From: Sphingomonas sp.
GTDB taxonomy: Bacteria > Pseudomonadota > Alphaproteobacteria > Sphingomonadales > Sphingomonadaceae
Assembly (NCBI GenBank): GCA_030146605.1
Contig: JASLBO010000144.1
Coordinates: forward strand, 1-5,002
DNA length: 5,002 bases
Reading direction: 5' to 3'
The first letter of the stretch is position 1, and the number at the start of each line of letters is the position of its first letter. The notes below the pieces were generated by a model, which ran no database searches, was not told the origin of the DNA, and saw only the letters and a list, made by a program, of their open reading frames with translations. This document shows positions 1-5,002 of this stretch, piece by piece. The translations under genes and the position numbers were made by a program.

Positions 1-6
1 ATCTGC

Positions 7-1800
7 TCAACCATCGTGCTTATCCTGGGCATTCTGCTGGTCGGGGATCGGCATGTCGATCAGGCAATGTACGCCGTCTTCGGCGAAGGAATATCTGGTC
101 CGCGCACCGAGCTGAAAGGGAAGCGCACGCTCGATCAGCTCGCGCCCATATCCGCTCCCTTGCGGGTTCGCGCCGGGGCCCGGCATGTTGCGTACGCCGC
201 TCTCCCGCCATTCTACATGCAAATGCGGTGACGACTCTTTCTCCTCAACGCGCCAGTGCACGTTAAGGTGCCCTTCAGGCTGGGATAGCGCGCCGTACTT
301 GACGGCGTTGGTGGCAAGCTCGTGCAGCGCCAGTGCGAACGTCTGGACGGTAGCGGAGCGCAACTGCACTCCCGCAGGCCCCACGATCGTAACCTGGCGC
401 CCCTCGCCTAGTTCGTCGAGGGTGACGTGCGCGGAGAGCTCTTCGCGCACCAGCACATCGAAGCTGACGCGCGTCGCTTCCTCGCGACGCGAGAGCAGTC
501 CCTGCACACGCGCCAGAGCGCTCAGGCGATCGGTGATGCACGAGCGGAAATCCTCGAGCGTGCTGCTGCCCTTGATCGTGCGGATCGTGATCGACTGCAC
601 CATCGCCATCAGGTTGCGCGTGCGGTGCTGGAGTTCGGCGACGAGGACCGATTGCTGCTCCTGAAGTTCGAGCAATTCGTCGACGTCGGTCGAGGTGCCG
701 AGCCACTCCACCACCCGCCCGCTTTCGTCGCGGACCGGCAGTGCCCGGGTGTGGAAGTGGCGATAGCGCTGTTCGGCGGTGTGGAAGATCCGGCCGGCAA
801 CCTGAAGGCTGCCGCTGTCCTGCGCGCGCTGCCATGCCGTCATCGCCGGCTCGCGATCGGCAGGATCGAAGACGTTCAGCCAGCCGAGGCCGCGCGCCTC
901 TTCCTCCGACTGTCCGGTATAGTCGCTCCATTGCGGGCTCGACCAGGTCCAGTGCCCGCCATCGACGGCCCGCCAGACCAGCTGGGGCATGCCTTCGACC
1001 AGCGTACGGAAGCGCAGCTCGCTGCGCTGCAGCGCTTCGAGGGCGAGGCGCTGATCGTGAACGTCGGTGCCGGCGACGAACCAGCGCAGGATGCGGCCGG
1101 CGTCGTCGCGCAACGGTTCGGCGCGGACGAGAAACCAGCGAAACGCGCCCGAGGCGTCGCGGATGCGATGCTCGTGCTGATAGGGCTCGCCGCTGGCGAT
1201 CGCGCGCGCCCAGCTGGCGCGGGTGCCCGGTCGGTCGACCGGATGCACCGCGTCGAGCCAGCCCATGCCGAGCGGTTCCGCGGCTTCCTGCCGGGTATAA
1301 TCGGTCCAGCGCCGGTTGAACCAGTCGGCCGCACCATCGCGATCGGCACGCCATAGCAGATCGGGAACGAGATCGGCGACGGCCCGTAGCGAGGCTTCCG
1401 CGGTCCGCAAGGTGGCATTGGCCTCGCTGAGCTGGCTGGTACGCTCGGCGACGCGTGCGTCCAGCTCCTGGTTGCTCTGCTGGAGCGTGGTATTGGCGAC
1501 CTCGAGTTCCCCGGTAAGCACCTGGAGTTCCTCGAACGCGACGCGGAGCTCCTCCTCGGCCTGGCTCTGCCTGGTGACCTCCGCTACCGGCGCATCGCGC
1601 ATCTGCTGGTTCATCGTCGCATGGACGACGCGCAGCTCCTGGCCGAGCTCGCCGATATGGCGGCGCAGGCGATCGCGATCCGCGGCGAGGGTTTCATTGT
1701 CTTCGAGCGCGCCTTCCAGCGCGGTACGAAGCTGCTCGTTCTCGTCGACGAGCGCATCAAGCCTGGTATCTCCGGCCGTGCCTTCGTCCGATTGAATCAT
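7..1800 (-). CDS. PAS-PAS HWE-family sensor histidine kinase, cytoplasmic
   Basis: This gene encodes a 597-residue autophosphorylating sensor kinase expected to pass phosphate to a separate response regulator. Residues about 10-135 are Glu/Gln/Leu-rich and predicted coiled coil. Two PAS folds of the PAS_3 type follow at about 140-250 and 260-375, each with a W-x-x-YT segment (W165, W291). The kinase core starts with an H-box ELQHRTRN, giving H392 as the likely phosphoacceptor. The N-box LHELATN carries the family-defining H493 and the ATP-site N498. The W-x-E motif is W531-R-E533, and a glycine-rich GSGYG lies at 548-552. H493, W531 and E533 together define the HWE class. I see no membrane segment, signal peptide, receiver domain or LOV-type NCRFLQ flavin motif, so the PAS ligand is unknown. 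The start is supported by an AGGGA site 5 bases upstream. The gene is complete and divergent from cheB. HWE kinases commonly feed PhyR-type regulators, but no partner regulator is in the window, so the target is inference. Confidence 0.95.
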   Translation of the reverse strand: MIQSDEGTAGDTRLDALVDENEQLRTALEGALEDNETLAADRDRLRRHIGELGQELRVVHATMNQQMRDAPVAEVTRQSQAEEELRVAFEELQVLTGELEVANTTLQQSNQELDARVAERTSQLSEANATLRTAEASLRAVADLVPDLLWRADRDGAADWFNRRWTDYTRQEAAEPLGMGWLDAVHPVDRPGTRASWARAIASGEPYQHEHRIRDASGAFRWFLVRAEPLRDDAGRILRWFVAGTDVHDQRLALEALQRSELRFRTLVEGMPQLVWRAVDGGHWTWSSPQWSDYTGQSEEEARGLGWLNVFDPADREPAMTAWQRAQDSGSLQVAGRIFHTAEQRYRHFHTRALPVRDESGRVVEWLGTSTDVDELLELQEQQSVLVAELQHRTRNLMAMVQSITIRTIKGSSTLEDFRSCITDRLSALARVQGLLSRREEATRVSFDVLVREELSAHVTLDELGEGRQVTIVGPAGVQLRSATVQTFALALHELATNAVKYGALSQPEGHLNVHWRVEEKESSPHLHVEWRESGVRNMPGPGANPQGSGYGRELIERALPFQLGARTRYSFAEDGVHCLIDMPIPDQQNAQDKHDG

Positions 1801-1805
1801 GCGCT

Positions 1806-1810
1806 TCCCT
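1806..1810 (-). promoter_or_regulatory. Ribosome binding site of the HWE kinase gene
   Basis: On the minus strand AGGGA lies 5 bases before the ATG at 1800-1798. It is a reasonable Shine-Dalgarno match and fixes the start of the kinase at this ATG. Confidence 0.6.
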
Positions 1811-1826
1811 GTTCATTCAGAGGGTT

Positions 1827-1852
1827 AACGATCCATCCGGCAAATTGGCTCC
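1827..1852 (-). promoter_or_regulatory. Candidate EcfG-like promoter for the HWE kinase gene
   Basis: Read on the minus strand, GGAGC (1852-1848) is followed after 17 bases by CGTT (1830-1827). The recalled consensus for the alphaproteobacterial stress sigma factor EcfG is GGAAC, a 16-17 base spacer, then CGTT. This site has the right spacing and one mismatch in the -35 element. Transcription would start near 1818-1820, leaving a leader of about 20 bases that contains the AGGGA ribosome site. It mirrors the element driving cheB. This is a motif-level prediction only. Confidence 0.45.
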
Positions 1853-1868
1853 TACATAGGTTAGCGCA

Positions 1869-1895
1869 GGAACCTTATCGGCGATTTAGATCGTT
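1869..1895 (+). promoter_or_regulatory. Candidate EcfG-like promoter for cheB
   Basis: GGAAC (1869-1873, extended to AGGAACC 1868-1874) is a perfect match to the -35 element of EcfG-type promoters. CGTT at 1892-1895 matches the -10 element. The spacer is 18 bases, one more than the usual 16-17, which is the weak point. Transcription would begin around 1903-1905, placing the AAGGAG ribosome site almost at the 5' end of the message. The similar element on the other strand with the same GATCGTTA octamer strengthens the call. Confidence 0.45.
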
Positions 1896-1905
1896 ACGCT
1901 TGGCA

Positions 1906-1911
1906 AAGGAG
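1906..1911 (+). promoter_or_regulatory. Ribosome binding site of cheB
   Basis: AAGGAG lies 7 bases before the ATG at 1919 and is a near-ideal Shine-Dalgarno sequence. It supports this start, which also places the GASAGG catalytic motif directly at the N-terminus, as expected for a CheB without a receiver domain. Confidence 0.8.
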
Positions 1912-1918
1912 CAGCTCA

Positions 1919-2926
1919 ATGCCGGCGAAGGACATCATCGTGATCGGCGCCTCGGCCGGCGGCGTCGACGCATTGCAGCGGCTGTGCGCCGGCTTTCCGG
2001 CCGATTTTCCCGGCGCCATCTTCATCGCCCAGCATCTCTCGCCCTCGGGGCGGAGCATGCTGCCGATCCTGATCGACCGGGTGAGCCCGCTGCACGCGGT
2101 GTCCCCGGTCGACGGGCAGGCGATCGAGCCCGGGCACATCTATGTCGCGGTGCCCGACCGGCATATCCTGCTGCGCGACGGCAAGATCCTGATGCGGCGT
2201 GGCCCCTATGAGAACCGCACTCGCCCCGCCGTCAATGCGCTGTTCCGCTCCGCCGCGGTCCATTATGGCAGCCGCGTGATCGGCGTGGTGCTGACCGGGC
2301 TGCTCGATGACGGTACCGAGGGACTGATCGCGATCAAGGCGGCGGGAGGCACTTCGATCGTGCAGGATCCGGCCGACGCCGAATGGCCGTCGATGCCGCG
2401 CAACGCATTGAAGCGCGACCATGTCGATCACTCGGCGCCCGTCGCCGAGATCGCCGCACTGCTGACGAAACTGGTGCGGGAGGAAGCGGGGCCGACCCTG
2501 CCGCTGCCACAGGAATACCAGATCGAGGACCGCATCGCCGCACAGGAATTCGCCGTCATGGAACCCGAGATCGTCGCGCCCGGCCAGCCGAGCCATATCT
2601 CCTGCCCCGATTGCGGGGGGGTGCTCAATCAAGTGGTGGTCGAGGAAGAGGTCCGTTTTCGTTGCCAGGTCGGCCACGCCTTCACGCCGCTGGGGCTCGC
2701 CGAGGCGCAGAACAGCGAGCTCGAGCGTGCATTGGGGATCGCGGTGCGCACCCACCGCGACCGCATCCGATTGTTCGGGCAGATGAGCGACAGCGCCCAG
2801 GCGCGCGGGCTGGCGCACGCGGTACGGCGCTGGGCCGAGGCCTCGGCCGAGTCCAGAGAACTCGTTGCCGTGCTCGAAAACGCGATGGCGGCACTGCGCA
2901 AGCCGTTGCCCGAGGCCGAAGCCTGA
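1919..2926 (+). CDS. cheB: Stand-alone CheB-type protein-glutamate methylesterase with C-terminal Cys/His knuckle
   Basis: The 335-residue product is a CheB catalytic domain, which hydrolyses glutamate methyl esters (and deamidates glutamine) on receptor-type proteins in the cytoplasm. The catalytic triad is readable: S12 in GASAGG, H39 in IAQHLSP and D131 in LTGLLDDGTEG. The catalytic domain fills about residues 1-190. The usual N-terminal receiver domain is absent, because the GASAGG motif begins at residue 10; activation by CheA phosphorylation is therefore unlikely. After a linker, C229-x-x-C232 and C249-x-x-x-H253 form a zinc-ribbon-like knuckle. A helical tail of about 75 residues follows (258-335). 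This layout recurs in CheB proteins outside classical chemotaxis operons. The start is backed by AAGGAG 7 bases upstream. The gene is divergent from the HWE kinase and convergent with the CheR-PAS gene, whose methylation it could reverse. The symbol describes domain identity; a chemotaxis role is not shown. Confidence 0.95.
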   Translation: MPAKDIIVIGASAGGVDALQRLCAGFPADFPGAIFIAQHLSPSGRSMLPILIDRVSPLHAVSPVDGQAIEPGHIYVAVPDRHILLRDGKILMRRGPYENRTRPAVNALFRSAAVHYGSRVIGVVLTGLLDDGTEGLIAIKAAGGTSIVQDPADAEWPSMPRNALKRDHVDHSAPVAEIAALLTKLVREEAGPTLPLPQEYQIEDRIAAQEFAVMEPEIVAPGQPSHISCPDCGGVLNQVVVEEEVRFRCQVGHAFTPLGLAEAQNSELERALGIAVRTHRDRIRLFGQMSDSAQARGLAHAVRRWAEASAESRELVAVLENAMAALRKPLPEAEA

Positions 2927-3157
2927 CGCGTCCGTTGTTGGATTCGCGGCCCCTAACTTCCCATTTTGCACGTGGATTCGGCAATTTCATTGCGTCGTCG
3001 AGCAACTTTGTTACGCCAGATCGCAGGACAAGCTGACGATTAGAAAGAGCGGCCGGAAGGCTGGCAGATCAAATCCTACATTGGAAGTCCGTCATCGCTC
3101 GATCATCACTGCCCTGCCCTGACCATTCTCGCAAGCGGAAGGGGCCAGGGGAGCGGC
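2927..3157. other. Convergent intergenic gap without a recognisable gene
   Basis: This 231-bp stretch lies between the ends of cheB (plus) and the CheR-PAS gene (minus) and is more AT-rich than its neighbours. I find no credible coding frame, tRNA or EcfG-type promoter motif. Small structures are present: a GCAAT-TTC-ATTGC hairpin (2981-2993), a direct repeat TGGATTCG (2939-2946 and 2973-2980), a five-pair GGAA-loop hairpin (3050-3063) and an imperfect eight-pair stem (3117-3124 with 3143-3150). None is followed by a proper T-run, so the terminators expected between convergent genes are not identified. Confidence 0.6.
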
Positions 3158-5002
3158 TTACCCGCGCACGGACTTGAGCTGCTGGCGCTCGCTGATGTCG
3201 TGGACCATCGCGACGATGATCGGCGGCGCCTCGTCGGCGAAATACTGCATGCAGAGCTCGGCCGGATATTCGCGGCCGTTGGCGGCGCGGATCACGGTCT
3301 CGAACACGATCTCCCGCTCGACGCCGCGCAGCAGCGGCGCGATCAGCGCCTCGACGTCGGCGCGCGCGATTCCGGGGAGAACGTCCGGAAAACTCATCTG
3401 CGCAAGCTGCTGCGCCGAGAAGCCCAGCTTCTCCTGCGCGCCTTCGTTGGTCAGTGCGAAGCGCAGCGTCTCGGGTTCGAGGAAATAGATCTCGTTGAGC
3501 GCGCGGCCCATGATCCGCCCGAGATAGCGGGCATATTCCTCGTTCGCGCGCTCTTCGGTGATGTCCTGAAACATCAGCACGATGCCGTGGCTGGCACCGC
3601 CATCGTCGATCAGCCCCGAGACGCGGACCCGGCACACGATCCGCAGGCCGCGGCGATCGACGCCCTCGAGCAGCGTGTCGACCTTCTCGTCGGGGTTCGC
3701 CTCGACGTGGGCGATGCTGTCGTGCAATTTGTGCAGCGGCAGGCCGATATCGAGCGCTTCGAACCGCGTGCCCAGGACAATCTCGGCGCTCAGGCCCCAG
3801 GTGCTCTCGCTCCAGCGATTCCAGCTGCGAATCGCGTGCTGGTGGTCCATCACCACGATCCCGCCGTTCATCGCGCGCAGCGACGATTCGAGATGGATGC
3901 GATAGACCGAGGCCTGGTCGGCCTGGATGCGCAGCTCCTCGTTGATCGACTCCATCTCTTCGTTCGACGAGCGCTGCTCCTCGTTGAGCGTTTCGAGTTC
4001 CTCGTTGGTCGACTGGAGCTCCTCGTTGGTGGTCTCCAGCTCCTCATTGGTCGACTGAAGCTCTTCGTTGGTGGTCTCCAGTTCCTCGTTGGCGGACTGG
4101 AGCTCCTCGATCGAATGCTCGAGACTCTCCTGCGCGGCCTCCAGCTCGCGCTGGAGCGTGTGGAGCCGGGTCTGGTCGAGGAACGTCAGCAGCACGGCGT
4201 GAACATGCCCTTCGGGATTGATCAGCGGGCGAAGATCGATCGTCAGCCGCAGCAACTCGGCCTGGCTGAGCCGATACTCCTGATCCTCCAGCCGGACGCC
4301 GACGCGCTGGCGGAAGACTTCCTCGATCGGACCGCGCAATTCGATCGGGCGATAGGAGATCGGCAGGTCCTGGAAGGGCCGGCCGATATCGGCGTCGCCG
4401 ACGCCGAGCAGCTGCCGCGCGGGCAGATTGGCCAGCGCCACCGCGCCGCTGTCGTCGATCACCAGCACCGCATGGCCGATTTCGTTGACGACCGATTCGA
4501 GCAATCGAGGCTCGGTCACCGGGGGATCGTAGCGCGAGTTCCTTCCCGCAGTGAAGGCGCCGCCCGGACGCCGCCACTCCTGCGGCACCTTGGCGAAGAT
4601 GCGATGCTTCGCCTCGACCGCGCGGAACAGCGGCGAGCGGGCAAGCTGGGTTTCGGCCTTGCCGAGGAAGAGATAGCCGTCGCCGTTGAGCGCATAATGG
4701 AGCCGCGGGAGCACCAGCGCCTGGGTATCGGCCTCGAGATAGATCAGCAGATTGCGGCAGGTGAGCAAGTCGATCCGCGAGATCGGCGCGTCACGGACGA
4801 TATTGTGCCGCCCGAAGATCACGGATTTGCGCAGCTCGCGTTCGAAGACATAGTGATGGGGCGTACGTTCGAAATATTTCTCGAGCAATTCGGGCGGCAC
4901 CCCCTCCACGTCGCGCGGCAGATAGGTTGCGATGCGCGCCATCTTGAGCGCCTCTTCGTCGAGGTCGGTGGCGTATATCTTGACCCGCCGGCAGAACTCG
5001 GC
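3158..5002 (-). CDS. CheR-type methyltransferase fused to three PAS domains (5' end beyond the window)
   Basis: The frame stays open to base 5002, giving 614 residues; the ATG at 4942 is internal, because the 20 codons before it still match CheR. Numbering from the edge, VKIYATD (7-13) matches the S-adenosylmethionine-binding strand ending in an acidic residue. D78 to Y88 holds the CheR signature CRNLLIY (82-88), and NGDGYLFLGKAET (106-118) follows. The CheR part ends near 140. A first PAS domain covers about 167-282, a heptad coiled coil about 280-365, a second PAS about 370-485 and a third about 490-608. The protein stops 6 residues later with no kinase or other output domain. CheR transfers methyl groups to receptor glutamates. 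In relatives the same chain often begins with CheB and may end with an HWE kinase; here both are encoded next door. Whether a second CheB lies upstream of the window edge cannot be seen. No membrane segment is visible in this part. Confidence 0.93.
   Translation of the reverse strand, partial: AEFCRRVKIYATDLDEEALKMARIATYLPRDVEGVPPELLEKYFERTPHHYVFERELRKSVIFGRHNIVRDAPISRIDLLTCRNLLIYLEADTQALVLPRLHYALNGDGYLFLGKAETQLARSPLFRAVEAKHRIFAKVPQEWRRPGGAFTAGRNSRYDPPVTEPRLLESVVNEIGHAVLVIDDSGAVALANLPARQLLGVGDADIGRPFQDLPISYRPIELRGPIEEVFRQRVGVRLEDQEYRLSQAELLRLTIDLRPLINPEGHVHAVLLTFLDQTRLHTLQRELEAAQESLEHSIEELQSANEELETTNEELQSTNEELETTNEELQSTNEELETLNEEQRSSNEEMESINEELRIQADQASVYRIHLESSLRAMNGGIVVMDHQHAIRSWNRWSESTWGLSAEIVLGTRFEALDIGLPLHKLHDSIAHVEANPDEKVDTLLEGVDRRGLRIVCRVRVSGLIDDGGASHGIVLMFQDITEERANEEYARYLGRIMGRALNEIYFLEPETLRFALTNEGAQEKLGFSAQQLAQMSFPDVLPGIARADVEALIAPLLRGVEREIVFETVIRAANGREYPAELCMQYFADEAPPIIVAMVHDISERQQLKSVRG
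3938..4105 (-). repeat. Eight tandem 21-bp repeats encoding a heptad coiled coil
   Basis: The segment is 168 bp, exactly eight 21-bp units, inside the CheR-PAS gene. Each unit encodes one heptad of the form E-(L/Q/M)-x-(S/T)-x-N-E. The first six alternate between ELQS(A/T)NE and ELET(T/L)NE, giving a 42-bp higher-order period; the last two (EQRSSNE, EMESINE) are diverged. Leucine fills one core position in six of eight units, while the other core position is mostly threonine, so the coil core is weak. The segment links the first PAS domain to the second. Such a linker is characteristic of CheB/CheR-PAS fusion proteins. Confidence 0.9.

Larger units (their letters stand above)
1826..1896. repeat. 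Inverted repeat spanning the divergent promoter region
   Basis: TAACGATC at 1826-1833 is the exact reverse complement of GATCGTTA at 1889-1896. Inside it, GGCTCCT at 1847-1853 is the reverse complement, with one mismatch, of AGGAACC at 1868-1874. Both pairs are centred on about position 1861. The simplest reading is two back-to-back promoters of the same class, with -35 elements 16 bases apart. An operator for a dimeric regulator is an alternative. A short palindrome CCTA-CA-TAGG (1851-1860) sits near the centre. Confidence 0.7.

Noticed and set aside
427..1356. A 309-codon open frame on the plus strand opposite the HWE kinase
   Set aside because: It is antisense to an unambiguous kinase, its translation is Ala/Arg-rich with no recognisable domain, and long mirror frames are common in GC-rich DNA.
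1621..2211. A 196-codon plus-strand frame crossing the divergent promoter region into cheB in another frame
   Set aside because: It overlaps two confident genes and the promoter region, has no motif, and its length is expected by chance in this composition.
1916..2971. A 351-codon minus-strand frame covering cheB
   Set aside because: It lies exactly opposite cheB, whose catalytic motifs are intact. The antisense translation shows no family resemblance and is explained by codon bias.
3041..3063. Possible minus-strand terminator: a short hairpin (3050-3063) followed by CTCTTTCT
   Set aside because: The stem has five positions with an A/C mismatch when read on the minus strand, and the following tract is mixed C and T rather than a T-run.
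2865..3122. An 85-codon plus-strand frame running from the cheB tail into the gap
   Set aside because: Its first part overlaps cheB, it has no ribosome site, and the gap portion shows no coding character.
3117..3150. Imperfect stem CCCTGACC / GGCCAGGG just after the CheR-PAS stop codon
   Set aside because: It has one mismatch, an 18-base loop and no T-run on either strand, so it is too weak to call a terminator.
3937..4105. CRISPR-like array
   Set aside because: The units are contiguous 21-bp repeats in frame with a protein and have no spacers; they encode a coiled coil.

Overview
The window is GC-rich coding DNA that reads like an alphaproteobacterium, most plausibly a sphingomonad. The supporting signs are an HWE-family histidine kinase (a family concentrated in Alphaproteobacteria), a CheB/CheR/PAS signalling cluster, and GGAAC-N-CGTT-like promoter elements of the type read by the alphaproteobacterial general stress sigma factor EcfG. 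The taxon is an inference from gene content, not from a marker gene.

Layout: positions 7-1800 (minus) encode a soluble 597-residue sensor kinase with a coiled coil, two PAS domains and an HWE kinase core. A 118-bp divergent intergenic region (1801-1918) separates it from 1919-2926 (plus), a 335-residue stand-alone CheB-type methylesterase with no receiver domain and a C-terminal Cys/His knuckle. A 231-bp gap (2927-3157) with no clear gene or terminator follows. Then, convergent to cheB, 3158-5002 (minus) holds the 3' part of a CheR-type methyltransferase fused to three PAS domains and a long heptad coiled coil. This last gene is open to the right edge, so its start lies outside the window.

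How the genes may work together: CheB, CheR, PAS domains and an HWE kinase often occur in one large fusion protein. Here the same parts are on separate polypeptides encoded side by side. No receptor, CheA, CheW or response regulator is visible, so a role in flagellar chemotaxis is not supported within the window. A sensory methylation/demethylation plus phosphorelay module, possibly feeding the general stress response, is the better inference.

The most interesting non-coding signal is the divergent intergenic region. Each strand carries an AGGA(A/G)CC element followed 16-17 bases later by CGTT within an identical GATCGTTA octamer. Together they form a mirror-image arrangement around position 1861. 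This suggests that the kinase gene and cheB are switched on by the same sigma factor.
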